A DNA stretch of 64,000 nucleotides from Ornithinicoccus sp045032955 (GTDB lineage Bacteria > Actinomycetota > Actinomycetes > Actinomycetales > Dermatophilaceae). Positions 49,909 to 58,299 of the stretch are shown here, one piece after another; the stretch's first letter is position 1; every line of letters starts with the position of its first letter. Where the stretch lies: contig NZ_JBJFZU010000002.1 in the NCBI RefSeq assembly GCF_045032955.1, positions 62,001-126,000 on the forward strand, given 5' to 3'. The notes under the pieces are model-generated. The model ran no database searches. It was not told the DNA's origin and saw nothing but the letters and a program-made list of their open reading frames with translations. The position numbers and the translations under genes were made by a program.

Positions 49909-51464
49909 AGCCCTGCCCCCGTCCTGACCCCGAGCACCGCGTTCAGGTAGGGCTCACGCAGCACCAGGTCGACCGCCGCCCGGGTGGTGATGTCGAAGAG
50001 CGGTCCGGCCACCACGGTCAGGGCCAGCCCGACGATGACCAGCCCCATGGTCGGGGCCAGCACGCCGAGACCGAGCGCCTCGTGGTGCCCCCCGCGCATG
50101 GGCCCCTGACCGGTGATGCCCTTGGCGTTCTCAGACCAGAACGCGCGCCCCCACACCTTGGCGACGGCATACAGGGTGAGCAGCGAGGTGAGCACCGAGC
50201 CGACCACCAGCAGCATCGCCAGCCAGGTCTCCTCGGCCACGCCTGCCTGCACCAGGCCGACCTTGCCCAGGAACCCGCTGAACGGTGGGATGCCCGCCAG
50301 GTTCATCGCCGGGATGAAGAAGAGGATGCCCACCACCGGCGAGATCCGGGCCAGGTCGCCCAGCCGGGTGCTGTCGGCGGAGCCGCCCACCCGCTCCACC
50401 AGCCCGAGGACCAGGAAGAGGGTCGTCTGCACGGTGATGTGGTGGACGACGTAGAAGATCGCCGCCGCGAGCCCGTGGGTGCTGCCCAGCGCGATCCCGA
50501 AGAGCAGGAACCCGATGTGGCTGACCAGGGTGAAGCTGAGCATCCGTTTGATGTCGTCCTGGGCGAGCGCACCGAGGATCCCGACGATCATCGTCAGCAG
50601 CGCAGCGACCAGCAGCAGGTCGGTGAACGGGGAGTCGGGGAAGAGCAGCGTCTGGGTCCGGATCATCGCGTAGATGCCGACCTTGGTCAGCAGGCCGGCG
50701 AAGACCGCGGTGACCGGCGCGGGCGCGGTGGGGTAGGAGTCCGGCAGCCACCCGGACATCGGGAAGATCGCCGCCTTCACCGCGAAGGCGACCAGCAGCA
50801 TCAGCTGCAGCAGCGCCGCGGTCCCCGGTGAGATCTCGCCCAGCCGCTCGCTCAGCAGCGCCAGGTTGATCGTCCCGGTCGCGCCGTAGGTCAGCCCGAT
50901 CGCAGCCAGGAAGATCAGTGACGACAGCAGGGACACCAGCACGTAGGTGGTCCCGGCGCGGACCCGTTCGGCGGTGCCGCCCAGGGTCAGCAGCACGAAG
51001 CTCGCCGCCAGCAGCATCTCGAAGCCGACGTACAGGTGGAACAGGTCGCCGGAGATGAAGGTGGTGGTCACACCGGCCGCCAGCACCAGCAGCGTCGGGT
51101 GGAAGACCGGCAGCGGCGAGTGCCCGTCGCTCTCCTCGTCGAAGCTGCTGGCGCCCTGCCCGATCGAGTACGCGAGCACCGCCAGGGTGACGACCGTCGA
51201 GACGATCACCATCAGCGCCGCCAGCCGGTCCACGATCAGCACGATGCCCTCGTGCGCGGCCCAGCCCCCGACGAACATCACCTGCGGGCCCTGGGTGTCG
51301 CTCGCCCAGAGCAGCACCCCGGCCAGCACCGTCATCCCGGACAGCGCAGTGACGCTCACCACCCGCTGCACGGCGGTGCGGCCGGCCGCGGCCAAGGTCA
51401 GCCCGGCACCGATCAGGGGCAGCAGCACCAGCAGGGGCACCATCCAGGCGTACTCGTTGCTCAT
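49905..51464 (-). CDS. mrpD: Mrp antiporter subunit D (NuoL/M/N-like)
   Basis: A 519-residue protein with about fourteen membrane segments and the proton-antiporter-like domain. FEMLLAASFVLLTLGGTAER, FAVKAAIFPMSGWLPDSYPT (the key Lys and surrounding motif) and the LSFTLVSHIGFLLFGIALGS region are conserved. The ATG at 51464 overlaps the mrpC stop. Ion-translocating subunit homologous to complex I. Confidence 0.94.
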   Translation of the reverse strand: MSNEYAWMVPLLVLLPLIGAGLTLAAAGRTAVQRVVSVTALSGMTVLAGVLLWASDTQGPQVMFVGGWAAHEGIVLIVDRLAALMVIVSTVVTLAVLAYSIGQGASSFDEESDGHSPLPVFHPTLLVLAAGVTTTFISGDLFHLYVGFEMLLAASFVLLTLGGTAERVRAGTTYVLVSLLSSLIFLAAIGLTYGATGTINLALLSERLGEISPGTAALLQLMLLVAFAVKAAIFPMSGWLPDSYPTAPAPVTAVFAGLLTKVGIYAMIRTQTLLFPDSPFTDLLLVAALLTMIVGILGALAQDDIKRMLSFTLVSHIGFLLFGIALGSTHGLAAAIFYVVHHITVQTTLFLVLGLVERVGGSADSTRLGDLARISPVVGILFFIPAMNLAGIPPFSGFLGKVGLVQAGVAEETWLAMLLVVGSVLTSLLTLYAVAKVWGRAFWSENAKGITGQGPMRGGHHEALGLGVLAPTMGLVIVGLALTVVAGPLFDITTRAAVDLVLREPYLNAVLGVRTGAGL

Positions 51465-51952
51465 CGGGATCCCCCTTCCTCGTGCTCGCCGGTATGCCGG
51501 TGCCTGTCGTGGTGCGACCTCTCGGCCCGTTCGGTCTCGGCGACGATCTCCTCCGCCTGCTCACGGGCGCCCGGCTCGGAGCCCAGGTCGTCGGCCTCGG
51601 CGCGGGCGTGGATCCTCGCCGACTCGGTGTCGTCGGCCACCAGGTCGTCCCGGCCCACCTGCCAGCCCCGGTGCGCCAGCGCCAGCACGAACGCGGTCAT
51701 CGCCAGGGTGATGACGATGGCGGTGAGCACCAGCGCCTGCGGGACCGGGTCGGCCATCGGTTGGCCACCGCGGGTGCCCACGATCGGGGGTGCGCCGGCA
51801 GGGCCGGAGCCGATGATGAAGAGCAGGTTGACCCCGTTGCCCATCAGCAGGAAGCCCATCAGGGCACGCACCAGGGACCGGGAGAGGAAGAGGTATGCCC
51901 CGGTGCCGACGAGCACGCTCGCCACCAGGATCAGGGTCAGGTTGGCGGTCAT
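51461..51952 (-). CDS. mrpC: Mrp antiporter subunit C (NuoK-like)
   Basis: A 163-residue protein: three membrane segments in the first 115 residues (ASVLVGTGAYLFLSRSLVRA, LMGNGVNLLFIIGSG, ALVLTAIVITLAMTAFVLAL), as in NuoK/MrpC, then a hydrophilic tail rich in Glu, Arg and His of about 45 residues that most homologues lack. Overlaps mrpA-B and mrpD. Confidence 0.93.
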   Translation of the reverse strand: MTANLTLILVASVLVGTGAYLFLSRSLVRALMGFLLMGNGVNLLFIIGSGPAGAPPIVGTRGGQPMADPVPQALVLTAIVITLAMTAFVLALAHRGWQVGRDDLVADDTESARIHARAEADDLGSEPGAREQAEEIVAETERAERSHHDRHRHTGEHEEGGSR

Positions 51953-54909
51953 CGGCGGGCCTCCGCCTCTGCGTCGGCCTCGGTGTCGGTGACGTCGCGG
52001 TCCTGCTCGCGGGCGATCTGCGCGTCGATGCCCGAGCCCAGGCTGCGCAGCACGTCCAGCATCAGGCCGATGACGACCAGGTAGACACCCACGTCGAAGA
52101 GCAGGGAGGTCACCAGGTGCACCTCGCCCACCAGCGGGATCGTCAGGTAGGCGTCCCAGGTCCGCAGGGCGGGCGAGCCCACCAGCATCGGCAGCACGGC
52201 CGAACCTGCGGCGATGAACAGCCCGCTGCCCAGCAGCACCGCCGGCATCACCGGCAGCGCCGCGCGCAGCTCGTAGCCCCGACCGGCCAGGTAGCGCAGG
52301 CAGAGGGCAAGCCCCGCCACGATGCCCGCGGCGAACCCACCGCCGGGCTGGTTGTGTCCCGAGAGCAGCAGGTAGACCGACCACAGCAGGATGGTGTGGA
52401 AGACCAGCCGGGTCACCACCTCCAGGATCACCGACCGGCGTTCCGGGTCGAGGCGGTGGATGCCGGAGATCCACCGGCTGGGCAGGATCGCGCCCGTGGT
52501 CTCGGAGGTCCCGGAGCGCATACCGGCCCGGTCCCCACGGGCGCTGCGCAGCCCGGCGCGGACCCGGTCCATCGCCTCGTCCCGCAGGAAGACCAGGCTG
52601 GCGACCCCGGTGGCGCAGGCGAGCACCACGGACAGCTCGCCCATGGTGTCCCAGGCCCGGACGTCCACCAGGATGACGTTGACGATGTTGCGCCCGGCGC
52701 CGTAGTCGACGGCACGGTCGGCCAGGTCGACCGCAGCCGGCGGGTGGATCCGCGAGGCGGAGACCACCAGGGCGGTGGCCCCGACGACGACCCCGACCAG
52801 GGTGCCGAGCAGGGCCCGCATCCGGCGGGTGAGGATGCTCGGGTCGTCCGGGAACCGGCCGGACAGCCGCCGCAGCACCAGCACCAGCACCACCAGGGAG
52901 ACCGTCTCGACCAGGATCTGGGTCAGCGCCAGGTCCGGTGCGCCGTGCAGCAGGAAGAGCATGGCCACCCCGTAGCCGGTGACCGCCACCAGGAAGGCGG
53001 CGCGCAGCCGGCGGCGGGCGCGGGCGGCCAGCACCGCCGAGGCGATGACCAGCGCCGCCACCGCGACCTGGGCCGCGCTGTCCGCGATCCGCACGTCGTC
53101 GGTGCCCGGCCACCGGATGCCGCCGAACAGCAGCTGGCTCCCGGGCAGCACCACCAGCACGGTGAAGATGGTGCCCAGCAGCATCGGCAGCGAACCCCGC
53201 TGGATGAAGCCGGTCGTCTCCAGCGCGACCCGGTCCAGACCCCGCATCACGACCTGGTAGGTCCGGGCGGCGTCGAAGGGCGACAGCGGGATCGGGACCT
53301 CCGCCGGGCGGCGCGCCTGCACCCAGAACCAGAGGCCGCCCAGGACCCAGACCCCGGCCGAGACGAACAGCGGCAGGCTGAACCCGTGCCACAGCCCCAG
53401 GTGCACCTCGGGGTGGTCGCCGGGCACCTGCTGGACGGTGGCGGTGTACCCCTCGAGCACCCCTTCCAGCCGCAGCGAGGTCAGCCCGAGCAGCAGACCA
53501 CCCAGTGCCAGCGCGAGCGGTATGCCGACCAGCACCGGACCCGGCGAGTGCCACTCGTGCGGCTTGGGCACCACCGCGCCCACCCGCCCGGCCGGCGGTT
53601 GCAGCCCGTCGGTGAAGGCCCCCCACACGAAGCGCAACGAGTAAGCCATGGTCAGCACCGCACCGAGCACGAAGGCGAGCGCGGCCATCCCCTGCAACGA
53701 GGCCCAGCCGTCGGACGGCTCCAGCAGCGCGGTGAGCGCCGCCTCCTTGCCGACGAAGCCGAGCAGGACGGGCAGGCCGGCCATCGACGCCGCAGAGAGC
53801 ACCCCCGCCAGCGCGAGCCAGGGTGCGCGGCGCCCGACACCGCGCAGGTACCGGATGTCCCGGGTCCCGGCGGCGTGGTCGATCGCGCCCGCGGTCAGGA
53901 AGAGCGAGGACTTGAAGAGGGCGTGCGCCACCAGCAGGGTGAGACCGGCCAGCGCGGCCCCCTCGGTGCCGTAGCCGAGCAGCAGCACCAGCATCCCCAG
54001 CTGGCTGACCGTGCCGTAGGCCAGCAGCGTCTTGAGGTCGAGCTGGCGGGTGGCCCGCAACCCCCCCAGCAGCATGGTGCCCGCGCCCAGCCCGAGCACG
54101 ATGACCTGCCAGACGGGCAGGTCCGCGAAGCCGGGGGCGAAGCGGGCGACCAGGTAGACACCGGCCTTCACCATCGCCGCGGCGTGCAGGTAGGCACTGA
54201 CCGGGGTGGGCGCCGCCATCGCCCCCGGGAGCCAGAAGTGGAAGGGCACCAGGGCGGACTTGGTCACCGCCCCCATCAGCAGCAGGCCGACCCCCCAGGA
54301 GATCATCGCGTCGGACGAGGTCGGCGGGTCGGCCAGCAGCTCGCTGATCCGGTAGGTCCCCCCGGCCTCGCCGATGATGACGATGCCGACCAGCATCGTC
54401 AGCCCGCCCGCCGCGGTGACGATCAGGGCCTGCCGAGCGGCCCGGGTGCTGGCCGCACTGGTCGTCAGGTAGCCCACCAGCAGGTAGGACAGGACGGTGG
54501 TGATCTCCCAGAAGACGTAGAGCAGGAGCAGGTCGTCGGTGGTGACCAGACCGAGCATGGCCCCTGCGAAAGCCACCAGGGCCCCGGCCAGCAGACCGGG
54601 GTTGCCCCCGGTGGTCTGGACGTCGACGTAGCGCGAGCAGTAGAGCAGGACCAGCGCGCCCACCCCGGAGACCACCAGGGCCAGCACCACCGAGAGGGTG
54701 TCCAGCCGGAAGACCAGGTCCATGTCCAGGTCGGACACCCAGGCCAGGCGCTCCTCGTGGACGTCGCCGGTCGCCCGGGTCGCGATCCAGCCCGCGGCCA
54801 CCGCGGGCACCAGGGCCAGCAGCGCGAACGCCCGGGCCCCGAGGGCGCGCACCAGCGAGGGCGCGAGCAGCGCCGCGGCCAGGTGCGCTCCGAGGAGAGC
54901 CAGGATCAC
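51949..54909 (-). CDS. mrpA: Mrp antiporter subunit A with fused MrpB domain
   Basis: A 986-residue integral membrane protein with more than twenty hydrophobic segments. The first 650 residues form the NuoL-like channel, with WEITTVLSYLLVGYLTTSAA, KSALVPFHFWLPGAMAAPTP and YLHAAAMVKAGVYLVAR. Residues about 650-790 are the MrpA C-terminal region. The last 150 residues are an MrpB domain (HNQPGGGFAAGIVAGLALCL, FDVGVYLVVIGLMLDVLRSL). So mrpA and mrpB are one gene, as in some actinobacteria. The GTG at 54909 has GGAGG about 6 nt upstream. It expels Na+ in exchange for protons, giving alkali and salt tolerance. Confidence 0.94.
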   Translation of the reverse strand: MILALLGAHLAAALLAPSLVRALGARAFALLALVPAVAAGWIATRATGDVHEERLAWVSDLDMDLVFRLDTLSVVLALVVSGVGALVLLYCSRYVDVQTTGGNPGLLAGALVAFAGAMLGLVTTDDLLLLYVFWEITTVLSYLLVGYLTTSAASTRAARQALIVTAAGGLTMLVGIVIIGEAGGTYRISELLADPPTSSDAMISWGVGLLLMGAVTKSALVPFHFWLPGAMAAPTPVSAYLHAAAMVKAGVYLVARFAPGFADLPVWQVIVLGLGAGTMLLGGLRATRQLDLKTLLAYGTVSQLGMLVLLLGYGTEGAALAGLTLLVAHALFKSSLFLTAGAIDHAAGTRDIRYLRGVGRRAPWLALAGVLSAASMAGLPVLLGFVGKEAALTALLEPSDGWASLQGMAALAFVLGAVLTMAYSLRFVWGAFTDGLQPPAGRVGAVVPKPHEWHSPGPVLVGIPLALALGGLLLGLTSLRLEGVLEGYTATVQQVPGDHPEVHLGLWHGFSLPLFVSAGVWVLGGLWFWVQARRPAEVPIPLSPFDAARTYQVVMRGLDRVALETTGFIQRGSLPMLLGTIFTVLVVLPGSQLLFGGIRWPGTDDVRIADSAAQVAVAALVIASAVLAARARRRLRAAFLVAVTGYGVAMLFLLHGAPDLALTQILVETVSLVVLVLVLRRLSGRFPDDPSILTRRMRALLGTLVGVVVGATALVVSASRIHPPAAVDLADRAVDYGAGRNIVNVILVDVRAWDTMGELSVVLACATGVASLVFLRDEAMDRVRAGLRSARGDRAGMRSGTSETTGAILPSRWISGIHRLDPERRSVILEVVTRLVFHTILLWSVYLLLSGHNQPGGGFAAGIVAGLALCLRYLAGRGYELRAALPVMPAVLLGSGLFIAAGSAVLPMLVGSPALRTWDAYLTIPLVGEVHLVTSLLFDVGVYLVVIGLMLDVLRSLGSGIDAQIAREQDRDVTDTEADAEAEARR

Positions 54910-54945
54910 GCTGGCCTCCCCTCAGTACTTGACACGTCCCGCAAG

Positions 54946-54951
54946 ATTATC
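54946..54951 (-). promoter_or_regulatory. Candidate -10 of the mrp operon
   Basis: GATAAT on the minus strand, 37 nt upstream of the mrpA GTG, within an A/T-richer patch. No convincing -35 is seen at the expected spacing. Confidence 0.4.
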
Positions 54952-55005
54952 GGCGTTCGACCCCCACCCCAAACCTGACGGCTCCAGGGGCCAGGATGCG
55001 CGACG

Positions 55006-55032
55006 GCCCCGCACCGCGAAACGGTGCGAGGC
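55006..55032 (-). terminator. Hairpin after rplI
   Basis: GCCCCGCACCG (55006-55016) pairs with CGGTGCGAGGC (55022-55032) with one mismatch. It separates the ribosomal operon from the mrp operon that follows on the same strand. Confidence 0.75.
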
Positions 55033-55074
55033 CGGGCACGGGCACCGACCGGGGTCGGCGCTCAGGTGGTGCGG

Positions 55075-55521
55075 TCAGGCAGGAACGACGCTGACGGTGA
55101 CGTCGGCCGCGACGTCGTCGTGCAGACGCACGTGCACGGCGTGGTCACCGACGGACCGGATCGGCGTCCGGACCTCGATACGACGCTTGTCGACCGACGG
55201 ACCGCCGGAGGCGGCGATCGCCTCGGCGATCTCCGAGGGGGTGACGGCACCGAAGAGGCGCCCACCCTGACCGGCGCGGGCGGCGACGGTGACCGAGGAG
55301 CCCTCCAGCCGGCTCTTCGCCGTGGTGGCCTCCTCCGCGGTCTTCATCGCTCGCTTGTCGCGGGCGGCGCGGATCGAGTCGACCTGCTTCTGGCCGCCCT
55401 TGGTCCAGGCGGTCGCCACCTTGCGGGGCAGCAGGAAGTTGCGCGCGTAGCCGTCCTTGACGTCGACGATGTCGCCGGCGTCGCCGAGACCCGTGACGGG
55501 CTGGGTCAAAATGATCTTCAT
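55075..55521 (-). CDS. rplI: 50S ribosomal protein L9
   Basis: A 148-residue ribosomal protein. The N-domain has MKIILTQPVTGLGDAGDIVD and KDGYARNFLLPRKVATAW, a long connecting helix (KQVDSIRAARDKRAMKTAEE), and the C-domain GRLFGAVTPSEIAEAI. Binds 23S rRNA near the L1 stalk. ATG at 55521; last gene of the rpsF-ssb-rpsR-rplI operon. Confidence 0.97.
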   Translation of the reverse strand: MKIILTQPVTGLGDAGDIVDVKDGYARNFLLPRKVATAWTKGGQKQVDSIRAARDKRAMKTAEEATTAKSRLEGSSVTVAARAGQGGRLFGAVTPSEIAEAIAASGGPSVDKRRIEVRTPIRSVGDHAVHVRLHDDVAADVTVSVVPA

Positions 55522-55546
55522 GATCTTCTCCTGACTCTCGGCCGGC

Positions 55547-55786
55547 TCAGCGGGACGAGCTGCTGTAGGGCAGCAGCGCCATCTCGCGGGCGTTCTTGAC
55601 GGCGTTGGCGATACGACGCTGCTCCTGCACGGACACACCGGTCACCCGACGAGCGCGGATCTTGCCGCGGTCGGAGATGAACTTGCGCAGCAGCGCGGTG
55701 TCCTTGTAGTCGATCGCCTCGATCTTGGCGGTCTTGAGCGGGTTCGCCTTCTTCTTGGGCTTACGAATGACGGGCTTGTTGGCCAT
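55547..55786 (-). CDS. rpsR: 30S ribosomal protein S18
   Basis: A 79-residue ribosomal protein: NPLKTAKIEAIDYKDTALLR, FISDRGKIRARRVTGVSVQE and ANAVKNAREMALLPYSSSSR. No zinc-binding Cys residues are present, so this is the Cys-free (C-minus) form. The ATG at 55786 has a GAAAGGGGAG ribosome-binding site upstream. Pairs with S6 on the 30S platform. Confidence 0.97.
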   Translation of the reverse strand: MANKPVIRKPKKKANPLKTAKIEAIDYKDTALLRKFISDRGKIRARRVTGVSVQEQRRIANAVKNAREMALLPYSSSSR

Positions 55787-55812
55787 CGTGGTGCTCTCCC
55801 CTTTCGTGAGAG

Positions 55813-55830
55813 CCCGAGCCGGGGCTCGGG
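55813..55830 (-). terminator. Hairpin between ssb and rpsR
   Basis: CCCGAGCC-GG-GGCTCGGG (55813-55830), a perfect 8-bp stem, just upstream of the rpsR ribosome-binding site. It may stabilise or attenuate the operon mRNA rather than terminate it fully. Confidence 0.5.
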
Positions 55831-55873
55831 ATGGTAGATGGTGCGTGGAGGTGGTGCGTGCAGGACCGGTGGG

Positions 55874-56494
55874 TCAGAACGGGGGCTCGTCGTAGGACGG
55901 CGCGCCGCCCCATCCGGAGCCCTGCTTGCCGCCGGAGCCGTTGGAGGCACCGCCGGTGGCCCAGGGGTCGTTGTCCCCTGCTGCCTGCTGGCCGCCGGAG
56001 GGGGCCGCCGGCTGGCCGGACTGGCCACCCTGGTTGCCTCCCCAGCCGCCCTGGGCGGGAGCCGCCTGGCCGGACTGTCCGCCCTGGCCGCCGCCGCCCT
56101 GCCAGCCGCCGCCACCGGAACCTGAGCCACGCTGGGCCTTGGTCACGGTTGCGGTGGCATACCGCATGGACGGGCCGACCTCGTCGACCTGCATCTCCAT
56201 GACCGTCCGGTTCTCACCCTCCGGCGTCTGCCAGGAGCGTGAGACCAGCCGGCCGCTGGCGATGACCCGGTCGCCGCGGTGCAGCGACTCCGAGACGTGC
56301 TCGGCAGCCTCGCGCCACACCGAGCAGCGCATGAACAGCGTCTCGCCGTCCTTCCAGTCGTTGGACTGACGGTCGAACTGGCGGGGGGTCGAGGCCACGG
56401 TGAAGTTGGCCACGGCCGCACCGCTGGGGGTGAAGCGCAGCTCGGGGTCGGCGGTCAGGTTGCCGACGACGGTGATGGGGGTCTCTCCGGCCAT
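55874..56494 (-). CDS. ssb: Single-stranded DNA-binding protein
   Basis: A 206-residue protein. The OB-fold occupies residues 1-110 (ITVVGNLTADPELRFTPSGA, FMRCSVWREAAEHVSESLHR, RVIASGRLVSRSWQTPEGEN). A Gly/Gln-rich linker of about 80 residues (GGGGWQGGGGQGGQSGQ) follows and ends in the acidic tip YDEPPF, the docking site for repair and replication partners. Second gene of the operon, typical of the housekeeping SSB. Confidence 0.97.
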   Translation of the reverse strand: MAGETPITVVGNLTADPELRFTPSGAAVANFTVASTPRQFDRQSNDWKDGETLFMRCSVWREAAEHVSESLHRGDRVIASGRLVSRSWQTPEGENRTVMEMQVDEVGPSMRYATATVTKAQRGSGSGGGGWQGGGGQGGQSGQAAPAQGGWGGNQGGQSGQPAAPSGGQQAAGDNDPWATGGASNGSGGKQGSGWGGAPSYDEPPF

Positions 56495-56556
56495 GTCAGG
56501 TCGTCCTTGATCCGTTCGGGTCCTTGGTCATGCTGGGATGTGCGGTCGCGAACGTC

Positions 56557-56844
56557 TCAGACGTCGCGGCGCAGCAGCTTGGTCCGCAGGACGGACTCGT
56601 TGAGCCCGAGCTGGCGGTCCAGCTCCTGGGCGGTCGCGGGCTCGACGGTCATCTGCACGACGGCATAGATCCCCTCGGCCTGCTTCTTGATCTCGTAGGC
56701 CAGGCGACGCCGGCCGACCAGGTCGAGGTTGTCGACGGTGCCACCGTCCTTGCCCACGACGGCGAGCATCTTCTCCAGCGTGGGCTGGAGGGTGCGCTCG
56801 TCGGTCTCGGGGTCGAGAATGATCATCAATTCGTACTGGCGCAT
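56557..56844 (-). CDS. rpsF: 30S ribosomal protein S6
   Basis: A 95-residue ribosomal protein: MRQYELMIILDPETDERTLQ, TVDNLDLVGRRRLAYEIKKQ, AEGIYAVVQMTVEP and GLNESVLRTKLLRRD. The ATG at 56844 has AGGAGGTG about 9 nt upstream; a GTG at 56856 would fall on the ribosome-binding site and is rejected. First gene of the operon; the leader carries two hairpins. Confidence 0.97.
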   Translation of the reverse strand: MRQYELMIILDPETDERTLQPTLEKMLAVVGKDGGTVDNLDLVGRRRLAYEIKKQAEGIYAVVQMTVEPATAQELDRQLGLNESVLRTKLLRRDV

Positions 56845-56873
56845 GCGTGAACCCACCTCCTTCGGTCTGTGCG

Positions 56874-56957
56874 GTCACGGTCTCTCCGTGACAGGAGGGC
56901 TTCATACGTCACCACCGCTTCCTGCGAGCATGGCACCGGACCGGTGCCTCCCGCAGG
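56874..56957 (-). promoter_or_regulatory. Structured rpsF leader (two hairpins)
   Basis: The larger hairpin (56921-56957) has an outer stem CCTGCG/CGCAGG and an inner stem GGCACCGG/CCGGTGCC separated by internal loops. The smaller (56874-56892) is GTCACGG-loop-CCGTGAC just before the ribosome-binding site. rpsF leaders in many bacteria bind the S6:S18 complex for autoregulation. I cannot confirm the conserved loop residues here. Confidence 0.5.
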
Positions 56958-57132
56958 AGATGTCCACAGACCCGGCGGACCGGGCAGGGGGACAGCAGTG
57001 AGCCTCCACGGTACCGGCGCGGACGGTACCGCGCCTAATCCCGCCGCCACCCCGGCGCCCGCTGCCTCATGGATCTCTCACCCGGCCGGGGACATACTTG
57101 GCAGGCCGTCCAGCCCACCCCGAGGAGCACGC

Positions 57133-58299
57133 ATGAAGATCGCCATCGCCGGCACCGGCTACGTCGGCCTGTCCCTGGCCGTCGTCCTGTCCCAGCACCA
57201 CGAGGTCGTGGCGCTCGACATCGACCCGGCCAAGGTGGCCCTCCTCGGGCAGCGGCTCAGCCCCATCCACGACCCGGAGATCTCGGACTACCTGGCCACC
57301 CGCGAGCTGGACCTGCGGGCCACCACGGACCCGGAGGACGCCTACACCGGCGCCGACTGGGTGGTCATCGCCACCCCCACCGACTACGACACGGAGACCA
57401 ACTTCTTCGACACCCGCAGCGTCGAGACGGTGCTGGCCGACGTGCTGCGGATCAACCCGTCCGCGGCGGTCGTCATCAAATCGACGATCCCGGTCGGCTA
57501 CACCGAGCAGCTGCGCGACCAGCACCCCGGCGCGACCATCATCTTCAGCCCCGAGTTCCTGCGCGAGGGCCGGGCGCTGCACGACAACCTGCACCCCTCC
57601 CGGGTGATCGTCGGCGACGAGGGCGAGCGCGGACGCGAGTTCGCCGACCTGCTGCTCGAGGGCGCCGTGGACCAGGACGTCCCGGTGCTGCTCACCGGGG
57701 TCACCGAGGCGGAGGCGATCAAGCTCTTCGCCAACACCTACCTGGCGATGCGGGTCGCCTACTTCAACGAGCTGGACACCTATGCCGCGACCCGGGGCCT
57801 GGACACGCGGCAGATCATCGAGGGCGTCGGGCTGGACCCCCGGATCGGCTCGCACTACAACAACCCGAGCTTCGGCTACGGCGGCTACTGCCTGCCCAAG
57901 GACACCCGCCAGCTGCTGGCCAACTACGGCACCGTGCCGCAGACCCTGATCACCGCGATCGTGGACGCCAACACCACCCGGATGGACTTCATCGCCTCGG
58001 ACATCCTCGAGCGCCAGCCGCGCCGGGTGGGCATCTACCGGCTCATCATGAAGGCCGGCTCCGACAACTTCCGCGCCTCCAGCATCCAGGGCGTGATGTC
58101 CCGGCTGCAGGCGCGTGGGGTGGAGGTCGTCATCTACGAGCCCAGCTTCGAGGACGACACCTTCCAGGGCTGCCGGGTGCTGCGCGACCTGGGCCCCTTC
58201 GTGGCGGAGGCCGACATCATCATCGCCAACCGGCTGGACGAGCACGCCCGGACCTTCGGCGACAAGCTCTACACCCGGGACCTCTACCAGCGTGACTGA
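57133..58299 (+). CDS. UDP-glucose 6-dehydrogenase
   Basis: A 388-residue NAD-dependent enzyme that oxidises UDP-glucose to UDP-glucuronate. The dinucleotide fold is KIAIAGTGYVGLSLAVVLSQ (residues 2-21). VIATPTDYD, STIPVGYTEQL, FSPEFLREG and the catalytic Cys in YGGYCLPKDTRQL (about residue 252) are present. The central domain has EAIKLFANTYLAMRVAYFNE. The ATG at 57133 has GAGGAG 5 nt upstream. The stop overlaps the acyltransferase gene. Supplies uronic acid for a surface polysaccharide made by the downstream genes. Confidence 0.94.
   Translation: MKIAIAGTGYVGLSLAVVLSQHHEVVALDIDPAKVALLGQRLSPIHDPEISDYLATRELDLRATTDPEDAYTGADWVVIATPTDYDTETNFFDTRSVETVLADVLRINPSAAVVIKSTIPVGYTEQLRDQHPGATIIFSPEFLREGRALHDNLHPSRVIVGDEGERGREFADLLLEGAVDQDVPVLLTGVTEAEAIKLFANTYLAMRVAYFNELDTYAATRGLDTRQIIEGVGLDPRIGSHYNNPSFGYGGYCLPKDTRQLLANYGTVPQTLITAIVDANTTRMDFIASDILERQPRRVGIYRLIMKAGSDNFRASSIQGVMSRLQARGVEVVIYEPSFEDDTFQGCRVLRDLGPFVAEADIIIANRLDEHARTFGDKLYTRDLYQRD

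Noticed and set aside
51895..54978. 1027-codon open frame on plus opposite mrpA-B
   Set aside because: Shadow of a high-GC gene: the residues are His/Gln/Gly/Arg-rich and unstructured, while the minus frame is a clear membrane protein.
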